64,000 nucleotides of DNA from Mastigocoleus sp. MO_188.B34. Lineage in GTDB: Bacteria; Cyanobacteriota; Cyanobacteriia; Cyanobacteriales; Nostocaceae. The notes beneath the pieces were generated by a model. The model was not told the origin of the DNA, made no database searches, and was given only the letters and a program-made list of their open reading frames with translations. Position 1 is the stretch's first letter; the number at the start of each line of letters is the position of its first letter. The translations under genes and the position numbers were made by a program. The DNA is taken from the NCBI RefSeq assembly GCF_030065675.1, contig NZ_JASJDK010000017.1, forward strand, positions 1-64,000, read 5' to 3'. Positions 57,015 to 64,000 of this stretch are shown here, piece after piece.

Positions 57015-57563
57015 TTAAGATTTGGAGTTTGGTAGAGGATAACCGAGTAAGCTCAAGTTAAGAACATGACCTCCAGTAACTAAATATACATCTTCAGATT
57101 TGGTGCCTAATTTTCGCACCAAAGAACCGAGGCGATCGCGAAAAATGCGACCAACAGGGTAAGCTGGTATGACACCCCAACCTGTTTCCTCGGCAACAAA
57201 AATCATCTGGGCTGCAACTAAATCAACAGTATCCAAGAAATCTTCAACGATTCTTTCCCAGGTAGATTCATCTTCCTCAAGAAGATTGGCTACCCAGGTT
57301 CCCAAGGAATCTATCAAAAGACAGGTGTTGGGTGTCGCATCTGCAAGAGATGCTGGTAGTTCCTCCGGTACTTCCAAAGTAGACCATTCTGGTGGACGAC
57401 GTTTTTGGTGTTTTTCAATCCGTTCATGCCACTCTTTGTCGTCCAGATTATTAGTTGCTGTCGCAATATAAACAACGGGTTTCTTCGACTGTATGGCTAA
57501 CATTTCTGCCCACTCACTTTTTCCTGAACGAGCTGGTCCGGTCACAAGAATGACTTTACTCAA
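57015..57563 (-). CDS. cobU: Adenosylcobinamide kinase / guanylyltransferase
   Basis: 182 residues. It phosphorylates adenosylcobinamide and transfers GMP to it, in the assembly of the cobalamin nucleotide loop. Seen: P-loop ILVTGPARSGKSEWAE, active-site His region RIEKHQKRRPPEWSTLEVPE, CLLIDSLGTWVANLL, IFVAEETGWGVIPAYPVGR and FRDRLGSLVRKLG. Full family length. Together with the partial corrinoid adenosyltransferase at 63740 it places vitamin B12 genes within 7 kb, but not in one operon. No cobalamin riboswitch was found upstream. Confidence 0.93.
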   Translation of the reverse strand: MSKVILVTGPARSGKSEWAEMLAIQSKKPVVYIATATNNLDDKEWHERIEKHQKRRPPEWSTLEVPEELPASLADATPNTCLLIDSLGTWVANLLEEDESTWERIVEDFLDTVDLVAAQMIFVAEETGWGVIPAYPVGRIFRDRLGSLVRKLGTKSEDVYLVTGGHVLNLSLLGYPLPNSKS

Positions 57564-57772
57564 AGTTATTTCCTTAGTATCTTAAATAAGCTGGGATTGT
57601 ATTTTTTATTTTCCCTCTTTAGGGTTAAGAATATATTTGTCCGATAACTGTTAAAAAGTAAAATGATCGCGGTATCTTTGATGTACTTGTGTGGCACATA
57701 CCAAAAATCCCATCAAAACAATCAAATCATCGCCAAGCAAGATCTAGAACTGCAAATATTTGGGATGTAATT

Positions 57773-58558
57773 ATGAACGCAAGGTTAAAACGGATTGAGG
57801 CAACTTTACATAATTTAGATGACACGGAGAACGATAAAGTGTCTGAAGTTACACATAATCCCCAACAATCCTTTTCGTTTACAATTGACACCTCTGTCCC
57901 TACAGAAGCAGATGTCACTCGAGACTCTTCAGTTTCTCCAGAACAAACTGTAGAAGAAAATGTGTTTGTTGAGAATAACGGAGTACAGGCATTTAGTACA
58001 AGCAAACACGATTTTCCCATGCCCAACCTCCCCAAATTCAAGACTCCTAATTTTACTAGTCACCACAATAGCGCTAATCCCGCATTAGCTACCAATATCC
58101 TACAAGAGATACAGCAAATTGCTAGCTTATGGCAAACTGAATTACAACAAATAGTCCGTCAAATTCAAGATCTTTATTTGCAGGGACCAATCATCAATGG
58201 CTGGTTAGAATCAGACGTCAAAGAAAAGCCAAAAGGTTCTAGCAGCGAAGGTAAAGCAAAGCTACGTCACGGTGACGTCGATCAATTAATGGACTATGTG
58301 GAGAAAATTTGCGCTGCACAAACAGAAGCATTAAATAAAGGACCTACCACCGGTTATCGTCTGTGCGGTTTAGATTCCTCCGGTAAAGTTTGGTCTCGTC
58401 CTTGTCCTGCAGAACAGATTCCCAGCGTCAGTATGGGAATTGCCAGGTATAAAAAACTAAGGCAAATGTTAGGACGCAAACAGTACTTAGAAAATCGCCT
58501 GAATCAATTAGCTCAAACATTAGTAGTTTTGCACGGCCATCTTAAGTCTGAGGCATAA
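57773..58558 (+). CDS. Hypothetical protein
   Basis: 261 residues from the ATG at 57773; a GTG at 57689 would add 28 unlike residues. The N-terminal part (about 1-90) is low-complexity and acidic; the C-terminal part is helical (ILQEIQQIASLWQTELQQIV, LYLQGPIINGWLE, VEKICAAQTEALNKGP) and includes YRLCGLDSSGKVWSRPCPAEQ, a pattern I associate with a family of unstudied cyanobacterial proteins. No membrane segment. Divergent from cobU. Confidence 0.65.
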   Translation: MNARLKRIEATLHNLDDTENDKVSEVTHNPQQSFSFTIDTSVPTEADVTRDSSVSPEQTVEENVFVENNGVQAFSTSKHDFPMPNLPKFKTPNFTSHHNSANPALATNILQEIQQIASLWQTELQQIVRQIQDLYLQGPIINGWLESDVKEKPKGSSSEGKAKLRHGDVDQLMDYVEKICAAQTEALNKGPTTGYRLCGLDSSGKVWSRPCPAEQIPSVSMGIARYKKLRQMLGRKQYLENRLNQLAQTLVVLHGHLKSEA

Positions 58559-58869
58559 TAGGTTACTTGTTATTTACCTTGCATTCGTACTGTTCTGATG
58601 GATTAAACCGTATCTTTCAGGATTACTCGGTGTGCTCGCATAATATTAATTCTGCTTATTCTTTATCCTTCTTAATATTTATTCCATTGTATTCCCTATT
58701 ACCTCTAGTCTTATTTGTGAAAAATACATAATTTCCGAAAAAACTCGGTTGGTAGCCATGTATCTTCTGGTTTAGATTAGCTCTGAGCAAGCAGTTACTG
58801 GATTAATTATTTTGTCACTAATTCAGAATAATCATCAGTAATTATACTATTATTAAAAGTATTTAGCTT
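58559..58869. other. Upstream region of glycosyltransferase genes
   Basis: 311 bp, no ORF, repeat or strong hairpin seen; presumably the promoter of the glycosyltransferase cluster. Confidence 0.5.
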
Positions 58870-59799
58870 ATGCCAGACACGCAAATCTCTGCCATTATCT
58901 GCACTCACAATCGAGATACTTATTTAGGAGCAGCGATTGATAGCTTACTAGCACAAAACTTTGCTGCTAGCTTTGAGGTGGTAGTTGTCAATAACAAATC
59001 TAGCGATCGCACTCGTGAAGTTGTCGAACGAAGATTATCTGACCCCCGTCTCAAATACGTATACGAGCCACAAATAGGTTTGTCTGTTGCTCGAAATACG
59101 GGTGCTAAAGTTTCCTGTGGGAAAATATTAGCATATCTTGATGATGATGCTGTAGCTAGCGAAAGTTGGCTGCAGATTTTATATTCAGCCTACGAACAAA
59201 ACCCAAAGCTAGCAATTGCTGGTGGTAAGGTGACATTATTATGGCCCCCAGGGAAGCAAGCACCTGTATGGCTTTCAGCTAGCTTAGCTGGGAATTTAGG
59301 AGCATACGACCTGGGTGAAAGCACTGTTTACATTGACAATCCCGGTTTAACTCCCAGAGGTTTAAATTATTCAATCCGTCGCTGTTTTCTGGATGAAATT
59401 GGCGGTTTCGATCCCAATCTCGGTCGAGTAGGTAAAAACTTACTATCCAATGAAGAATTACAGATGACTGAGTTAGCCCTTAGTAAGGGTTGGGAAGTTG
59501 CCTATCTACCTAATGCTTTAGTTGCACACAATGTTTCTGAAGAACGAATCAAGCGTTCTTGGTTTTTCCGTAGGGGTTGGTGGCAAGGTATTAGCGAATG
59601 TTATCGAGAGCAATTGGCTGGAACTGCTGGTATCGGTCAACTGGTACGTGGTAGTGAAAGATTTTTGCGCGGTTTATATAAAGCATTGCAATGTGTTTGG
59701 GATCCAGCAGAACGCTTTGACAAAATTGTTTACGCCTATGGTCAAATTGGTTATTTGAATGCAGCTGTTCGGGGTCTCGTCTCCAAAAATAAACAGTAA
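58870..59799 (+). CDS. Family 2 glycosyltransferase
   Basis: 309 residues, GT-A fold: SAIICTHNRDTYLGAAIDSL, VVVVNNKSSDRTREVV, the DXD motif as AYLDDDAVAS, GFDPNLGRVGKNLLSNEELQ and a catalytic-type ELQMTEL. It would add a sugar from a nucleotide-sugar donor to a polysaccharide or lipid carrier at the cytoplasmic face of the membrane. First gene of a cluster with a second GT2 (98 bp downstream) and a WcaF-like acetyltransferase, as in exopolysaccharide gene sets. Confidence 0.88.
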   Translation: MPDTQISAIICTHNRDTYLGAAIDSLLAQNFAASFEVVVVNNKSSDRTREVVERRLSDPRLKYVYEPQIGLSVARNTGAKVSCGKILAYLDDDAVASESWLQILYSAYEQNPKLAIAGGKVTLLWPPGKQAPVWLSASLAGNLGAYDLGESTVYIDNPGLTPRGLNYSIRRCFLDEIGGFDPNLGRVGKNLLSNEELQMTELALSKGWEVAYLPNALVAHNVSEERIKRSWFFRRGWWQGISECYREQLAGTAGIGQLVRGSERFLRGLYKALQCVWDPAERFDKIVYAYGQIGYLNAAVRGLVSKNKQ

Positions 59800-59897
59800 A
59801 GAGAAATTTAAAGCTTAAGAGATAATAACCAAGAAATAAAAATAAACAAATAAAAATAAACAAATAAAAACACAAAAATAAAATAAAAAATTATATT
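59800..59897. repeat. A-rich spacer repeat
   Basis: 98 bp between the glycosyltransferase genes with three AAATAAAAATAAAC-type units (around 59834-59880) and almost only A/T. The repeated unit gives no Shine-Dalgarno match for the second gene. Confidence 0.6.
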
Positions 59898-60845
59898 ATG
59901 TCTAACAAAATTCCTATTTCTGTCTTAATTCCAGCAAAAAATGAAGAAGCGAATTTACCTGCTTGTTTAGAGAGTCTGCAAAAAGCTGACGAAATCTTTG
60001 TTGTTGATTCCCAGAGCGACGATAAAAGCATTGAAATCTGTGAAAGCTATGGAGCAAAGGTTGTCCAATTTCACTTCAATGGACGCTGGCCAAAAAAGAA
60101 AAATTGGTCTTTAGAAAATATAGAATTTCGTAACGAATGGGTATTAATTGTTGACTGTGACGAACGGATTACTCCCGAATTATGGCAAGAAATTGCTTAC
60201 TCAATTAACAATCCTGAATTCAATGGTTATTACCTCAATCGTCGCGTCTTTTTCTTAGGTAAATGGATTCGCTTTGGTGGTAAATATCCCGATTGGAATT
60301 TGCGATTATTTAAACACAAACTAGGTCGTTACGAAAACCTAAATACAGAAGATATTCGCAACACAGGTGATAACGAAGTTCACGAGCACGTAATTCTCAA
60401 CGGGAAGGTGGGCTATCTCAAAAACGATATGCTTCATGAAGACTTCCGGGACTTATACCATTGGTTAGCACGACATAATCGTTATTCCAACTGGGAAGCT
60501 CGCGTATATTACAACTTACTTACAGGTAAAGGTGATAGCGGTACAATCGGCGCAAGTTTGTTTGGTGATGCAGTTCAACGCAAACGATTTTTGAAGAAAA
60601 TTTGGGTCAGATTACCATTTAAACCACTGCTCCGCTTTATTTTGTTCTACATTCTTCAGGGTGGTTTTTTAGATGGAAAAGCCGGATATATTTACGGCAG
60701 ACTTTTGAGTCAATATGAATATCAAATCGGCGTCAAACTCTTCGAATTGCGTAACTGTGACGGTCAACTCAATACTGGTAATCAAACAGTCAATCGCGAT
60801 CGCTCATCATCCCTGACTCAAAAAATTGAACAAACTGCTACTTAG
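59898..60845 (+). CDS. Family 2 glycosyltransferase (WaaE/KdtX-like)
   Basis: 315 residues: SVLIPAKNEEANLPACLESL, IFVVDSQSDDKSIEICESYG, VLIVDCDERITPELWQEI (DXD-like), KYPDWNLRLFKHKLGRYENL, HEHVILNGKVGYLKND. This is the pattern of WaaE-type glucosyltransferases that add the first heptose- or core-linked glucose in lipopolysaccharide; target here is undefined. The stop is immediately followed by the 63-bp repeat, so the gene is at the end of its unit before the acetyltransferase. Confidence 0.87.
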   Translation: MSNKIPISVLIPAKNEEANLPACLESLQKADEIFVVDSQSDDKSIEICESYGAKVVQFHFNGRWPKKKNWSLENIEFRNEWVLIVDCDERITPELWQEIAYSINNPEFNGYYLNRRVFFLGKWIRFGGKYPDWNLRLFKHKLGRYENLNTEDIRNTGDNEVHEHVILNGKVGYLKNDMLHEDFRDLYHWLARHNRYSNWEARVYYNLLTGKGDSGTIGASLFGDAVQRKRFLKKIWVRLPFKPLLRFILFYILQGGFLDGKAGYIYGRLLSQYEYQIGVKLFELRNCDGQLNTGNQTVNRDRSSSLTQKIEQTAT

Positions 60846-60907
60846 GAATGTGGATTAAATAAAGTACAAAAATAGGGTGCTGTTAGCATCGCGTAACGCA
60901 CCATTCC
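60845..60907. repeat. 63-bp dispersed repeat, copy 3
   Basis: Full-length, one base different from copy 1 (ACAAAAATAGG for ACAAAAGTAGG), including the pairing ends GGAATG/CATTCC. It begins at the stop codon of the glycosyltransferase gene (TAG at 60843-60845). Confidence 0.85.
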
Positions 60908-61088
60908 AAATTTCAGAATTACTATTACCATCCCAAAATCCCCATTCACCGTAAGGTGCGGGCTCACCCCAGTCGCCAGAGGCTATGACTATAGCTACGC
61001 TACCTACGGAGCCGTCACCTGCGGATCTGCAGACGCCGCAGGCTCTATGCCGGCGGCACGCAGTGCTATCCCTAATCCCCAACCCCCA
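60908..61088. other. GC-rich repeat junction
   Basis: Carries GC-rich segments (GGAGCCGTCACCTGCGGATC, GACGCCGCAGGCTC) and a CCCTAATCCCCAACCCCCAA heptamer. Both strands have incidental open frames, including one of 76 codons on the minus strand, with no protein features. Confidence 0.55.
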
Positions 61089-61676
61089 ATGAATACCGCA
61101 CCATTCTCAGTTACTGATACAAAACCTTTTGTAGATCTGCGTAAATACGACCAATCTTGGTTCGACCGAGGGCGTCCCGGTTGGTTTGTATTGTTATGGT
61201 GGTTTGTGCAAGCAATTACTTTTCCCTTGACACCTCATCCCATGAATGGTTTACGCTGCGCTATTTTACGATTATTTGGCGCTCGTATTGGTAAAGGAGT
61301 ACTAATTCGACCTACAGCACGTTTTACTTATCCTTGGAAAGTTACTATTGGCGATTACAGTTGGGTTGGCGATGACGTTGTTTTATATAGTTTTGAAGCA
61401 ATAAATATTGGCAATCATAGTGTTGTGTCTCAAAAAAGCTATCTGTGTACCGGTAGCCACGATATTCACGATCCAGCTTTTGGGTTAAAAACCGCAGGTA
61501 TTACTATTGGTGATGGAGCATGGATTGCTACTGATTGTTTTATTGCTCCGGGAGTAGAGATTGGTGCTAACGCTGTAATTGGCGCTCGGAGTAGCGTTTT
61601 TACCAAAATACCTGCGGGACAAGTTTGCTGGGGAAGTCCTTGTCGCCCTCAATATCTACGAAAAAGTATTAGCTAA
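61089..61676 (+). CDS. WcaF-like O-acetyltransferase
   Basis: 195 residues from the ATG at 61089 (MNTAPFSVTDTKPFVDLRKY); an earlier in-frame ATG would translate heptamer-repeat DNA. Left-handed beta-helix hexapeptide repeats (IGKGVLIRPTARFTYPWKV, GDGAWIATDCFIAPGVEIGA) with the trimeric active-site His in CTGSHDIHDPAFG. It acetylates a sugar of an extracellular polysaccharide, as WcaF does in colanic acid. Third gene of the glycan cluster, 180 bp after the second glycosyltransferase. Confidence 0.87.
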   Translation: MNTAPFSVTDTKPFVDLRKYDQSWFDRGRPGWFVLLWWFVQAITFPLTPHPMNGLRCAILRLFGARIGKGVLIRPTARFTYPWKVTIGDYSWVGDDVVLYSFEAINIGNHSVVSQKSYLCTGSHDIHDPAFGLKTAGITIGDGAWIATDCFIAPGVEIGANAVIGARSSVFTKIPAGQVCWGSPCRPQYLRKSIS

Positions 61677-61708
61677 AATTCTACCAAAATAATATTTCAT
61701 CGTTGACT

Positions 61709-61732
61709 GTAGGGGCGCACCGAAGTGCGCCC
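61709..61732. repeat. GTAGGGGCG-type palindrome
   Basis: GTAGGGGCGCACCGAAGTGC then GCCC, identical to 53367-53390. Confidence 0.85.
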
Positions 61733-61833
61733 TTAATTTTGGTATTGTTTTCGATAGCTGCGATCAGTATTGTTTTTCGTGAATGGCTTAATTTTTGCTA
61801 CTGTACTATTGGAGCAAAGTAAAGATAAACATA

Positions 61834-62361
61834 ATGATAAAAAGTCGCAATTGGGGCAATTTCTGGCGACTTTGGCATTACTGGTTAATTGTTTTATTTC
61901 TAGTAGCAATTAACTTAGTATCAATGCCACAAGAAGCATTTGCATTACTACGCCAGCATCATGAAACACCTGGGGTTTTACGGTATCATTCCCAAGTTTC
62001 GATTAAAGATGATTCGGGAATGGCTTGGCAAGTGGTACTCTATAAAAAAAATAATCCTGGCGCTGCAGAAAATATTAACCTGCGTTTAGTAGGCTTTCCA
62101 GGTGTGGTAGAAATTTCTCATCCCCAATCCTTGGAAATATTAACCAGGAGTGGGAAATTATTGAGTGCGATTGATGTTTATGCTAAAAACTCACCTGCAC
62201 CCAATGTAGGAGAATACAGACTGACAAATATATTAAGTCAGTTATCCACAACAGATTCCTTAGAACTTAATATTCCATTACAATCTCAGAAAAATCTCAC
62301 TTTGAAAATTCCTAGCAATGTAGTAACAGAATGGCAGTGGTTATTAACTGATTTTAATTGA
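61834..62361 (+). CDS. DUF3122 family exported protein
   Basis: 175 residues from the ATG at 61834 (MIKSRNWGNFW). A hydrophobic segment (HYWLIVLFLVAINLVS) ends at QEAFALL, a likely signal-peptidase site. The mature part LLRQHHETPGVLRYHSQVSI, DDSGMAWQVVLYKKNN, LRLVGFPGVVEISHPQSLEI matches my recollection of DUF3122, a cyanobacterial family of unknown role. Predicted periplasmic or lumenal. It precedes a cytochrome c6-like gene by 107 bp on the same strand. Confidence 0.8.
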   Translation: MIKSRNWGNFWRLWHYWLIVLFLVAINLVSMPQEAFALLRQHHETPGVLRYHSQVSIKDDSGMAWQVVLYKKNNPGAAENINLRLVGFPGVVEISHPQSLEILTRSGKLLSAIDVYAKNSPAPNVGEYRLTNILSQLSTTDSLELNIPLQSQKNLTLKIPSNVVTEWQWLLTDFN

Positions 62362-62468
62362 ATTACAACAGGAACCAGAAATCAGAATGCAGTATTGCAA
62401 TACTGCATAAAATCTATTCATCTTAAAGTCCAAAATCTGCGAACAAAAAATCTATAAATAAAAAATTT

Positions 62469-62852
62469 ATGTATTCACTCAAGGAATTGTGGAAATCGAT
62501 AAGACCTTTAAAGTTACTTTATATTTCATTTTTTCTCCTATTACTTTCCAATACAGTTTTCCTGCACAACGCTTCAGCAATGAATATCCCAGCAGATATA
62601 AATCATGGCGAGAAGATTTTTAAAGCTAATTGTGCTGGTTGTCATATCAACGGTGGAAACATTATTAGACGAGGAAAAAATTTAAAATTAAGGGCTCTGA
62701 AAAGATACAAAATGGATTCAGTAGAAGCAATTTCTGCGATCGTGGCAAATGGTAAGAATAATATGTCAGCCTACAAAGACCGTTTGAGTGTAACAGAAAT
62801 TAGAGATGTTGCAGCTTATGTCCTAGGAAAAGCTGAAACTGGATGGAAGTAA
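62469..62852 (+). CDS. Cytochrome c6-like protein
   Basis: 127 residues: signal peptide (hydrophobic 15-34, cleavage near NASAMNIPA), then a class I cytochrome c with CAGCH haem site and Met ligand in NGKNNMSAYKDRL, ending DVAAYVLGKAETGWK as in c6. In the thylakoid lumen c6 carries electrons from cytochrome b6f to photosystem I or oxidase. The residues after the haem site (HINGGNIIRRGKNLKLRALK) are more basic and unlike standard PetJ (GGKNLVV...), so it may be a c6B/c6C-type paralogue. Followed by a good terminator. Confidence 0.87.
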   Translation: MYSLKELWKSIRPLKLLYISFFLLLLSNTVFLHNASAMNIPADINHGEKIFKANCAGCHINGGNIIRRGKNLKLRALKRYKMDSVEAISAIVANGKNNMSAYKDRLSVTEIRDVAAYVLGKAETGWK

Positions 62853-62906
62853 TAAGCCTTAACTTTATCTACTTGATATTTAACATTAATTAACCTATGT
62901 ACAACC

Positions 62907-62935
62907 AAAGCCCCGGTTTCTAACTGGGGCTTTTA
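62907..62935 (+). terminator. Rho-independent terminator after cytochrome c6-like gene
   Basis: AAAGCCCCGGTTTCTAACTG then GGGCTTTT: AAGCCCC pairs with GGGGCTT, followed by TT. Lies 55 bp after the stop, between convergent genes. Confidence 0.85.
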
Positions 62936-62970
62936 GGACATTTGAGAATTTATAACTTAAAATCTATAAC

Positions 62971-63567
62971 TTAAACTCTTGGGAGTACAACTTGATGAGG
63001 TTGGTCTTGATATTTTCCTAAACGATCCTCATAGGTGACATCACAAGGTTCTCCCTCAAAAAATAGTAGTTGAGCAATACCTTCGTTTGCATAAACTCGA
63101 CAATCTGCGCTGGAACTATTACTTAATTCCAGAGTTAAATTACCACGCCAACAAGCCTCAGCGGGAGTAGCATTGAGAATAATAGAACATCTGGCGTATG
63201 TTGACTTACCAAGACATATTATGGTGATGTTCGGCGGTACAATTAATTTTTCTAGGGCAATTCCTAATCCATAGGAATGTGCCGGAATAATAAAATAATC
63301 TCCGTTTTCATCGTGATGTAAAGGTACAGATTCTAAATTCTCTGGATTAAATTTTTTCGGATCTACTACTGTACCTGGAATATGCCTAAAAATTAAAAAC
63401 TGCTTGGGACTTAAGCGAATATCATACCCATAGGATGAAGAACCGTAGCTTAAAACTTTTCTAAATTTTTTATCTGGTAATTCTATTTCACGTACTAAAG
63501 AAGATTCAAAGGGTTCAATCATGCCTTGCTTGGCTTGCTCAATAATCCATCTGTCATTTTTCAGCAT
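62971..63567 (-). CDS. dcd: dCTP deaminase
   Basis: 198 residues from the ATG at 63567 (MLKNDRWIIEQAKQGMIEPF); an upstream ATG at 63591 would add eight residues of little family likeness. It deaminates dCTP to dUTP for dTMP synthesis. Seen: SSYGYDIRL, SYGLGIALEKL, GKSTYARCSIILNATPAE with the catalytic Glu in the PAEACWRGNLTLE segment, and VYANEGIAQLLFFEG. Cytoplasmic, homotrimeric. Convergent with the cytochrome gene. Confidence 0.92.
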   Translation of the reverse strand: MLKNDRWIIEQAKQGMIEPFESSLVREIELPDKKFRKVLSYGSSSYGYDIRLSPKQFLIFRHIPGTVVDPKKFNPENLESVPLHHDENGDYFIIPAHSYGLGIALEKLIVPPNITIICLGKSTYARCSIILNATPAEACWRGNLTLELSNSSSADCRVYANEGIAQLLFFEGEPCDVTYEDRLGKYQDQPHQVVLPRV

Positions 63568-63739
63568 ATATATTCTTTTTTTTATAAACACAGTTTCTAA
63601 TCGTATCTCAAAAATTTTTGCGATGGAACAGAGCTTTTAAGTTAATTAGAGCTCAAGAATCTTCCTTTGTCGTAAAGTGGGCATTGCCCACACTACACCT
63701 TAGTTAAATCCATGTACTATGGAATTTGTCAAACAGTTC

Positions 63740-64000
63740 TTATGATTCATGAGTGCGTCGAATTTCCGTAATTTGGTCTGCTAAATCCAAAATTGATTTA
63801 GGCATTTGAGCACCCGTAAGTATGATGTCCACATATGGGGGATGCTTTGCCAAAAATTCTAAAACCTCTGCTTCAGGAATTAAACCAAAATGAATTGCTA
63901 AACTTAACTCATCTAAAACAACGAGAGAATACTTACCCTCCCGTACTACTTTTTGTGTATGTTGCCACAATTGATGTAACGATTCAGTTTCAGCCTCGTC
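63740..64000 (-). CDS. Corrinoid adenosyltransferase, partial
   Basis: C-terminal 86 codons; the gene continues past the right edge. VVLDELSLAIHFGLIPEAEV, PPYVDIILTGAQMPKSILDL and ADQITEIRRTHES are the end of the CobA/CobO/BtuR type, which adenosylates cob(I)alamin or cob(I)yrinate diamide using ATP. The frame is open to base 64000. It belongs to the same B12 pathway as cobU. Confidence 0.85.
   Translation of the reverse strand, partial: DEAETESLHQLWQHTQKVVREGKYSLVVLDELSLAIHFGLIPEAEVLEFLAKHPPYVDIILTGAQMPKSILDLADQITEIRRTHES

Noticed and set aside
57564-57700. Cobalamin riboswitch before cobU
   Set aside because: No B12-box-like sequence or compatible fold was seen.
60855-61082. 76-codon minus-strand frame
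   Set aside because: It consists of translated dispersed-repeat DNA.

Overview
The window looks like chromosomal DNA of a filamentous, probably heterocyst-forming cyanobacterium (order Nostocales). It carries bilin-synthesis and phycocyanin genes, a DevBCA-type exporter, cyanobacteria-specific families (DUF4327, DUF3122, phycobilin lyases CpcE/F), scattered HIP1 octamers (GCGATCGC) and many short tandem heptamer repeats typical of that group. Base composition is AT-rich. No rRNA, tRNA or CRISPR array was recognised.

Layout. 1-3.8 kb: a P450 overlapping by one base with a membrane-anchored M28 peptidase. 3.8-10.9 kb: an insertion-sequence graveyard (IS701-like, IS4-like, IS982-like, IS630-like and IS4/IS5-like remnants) around an AraC regulator, a stand-alone short UvrA paralogue and a cupin gene cut by an IS. 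10.9-15.4 kb: zinc alcohol dehydrogenase, a six-helix membrane protein, a lumenal-type pentapeptide protein, a YunG-like protein and a lactate-dehydrogenase-family enzyme. 15.5-20.8 kb: a two-gene NLR-like module, a nucleoside phosphorylase-SIR2 fusion followed by a STAND ATPase with 14 WD40 repeats. 21.6-28 kb: DUF4327, two pentapeptide genes, the devBCA exporter operon and a C-factor-like SDR. 28.3-40.4 kb: trehalose/glycogen genes on the minus strand (GH65 phosphorylase, debranching enzyme, treZ, treY). 41.6-47.6 kb: pebA-pebB, cpcB-cpcA, then cpcE and cpcF. 47.7-53.1 kb: a RAYT remnant and a second conflict-type cluster, an EAD1-CHAT caspase-like protease overlapping an AAA-like ATPase, followed by a large ATPase with a membrane span and coiled coil. 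53.7-64 kb: desaturase and cyclopropane synthase, cobU, two glycosyltransferases plus a WcaF-like acetyltransferase, DUF3122, cytochrome c6-like, dCTP deaminase and a partial corrinoid adenosyltransferase.

How they work together. The trehalose genes form a nearly complete route from glycogen (debranching, TreY, TreZ) with a GH65 phosphorylase in place of the trehalase found next to treYZ in some relatives. PebA/PebB make phycoerythrobilin, yet the neighbours are phycocyanin subunit and lyase genes. The two STAND-ATPase clusters each pair a predicted sensor or signalling ATPase with a predicted suicide effector (nucleotide/NAD-targeting or protease) and are the best candidates for an under-described immune system.

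Repeats are unusually abundant: eight palindromes of a GTAGAGACG/CGTCTCTAC or GTAGGGGCG type (one next to the RAYT remnant), three copies of a 63-bp element, several AT-rich 14-17 bp tandem arrays, and a C-rich/G-rich palindrome both between cpcE and cpcF and in frame inside an ATPase gene.
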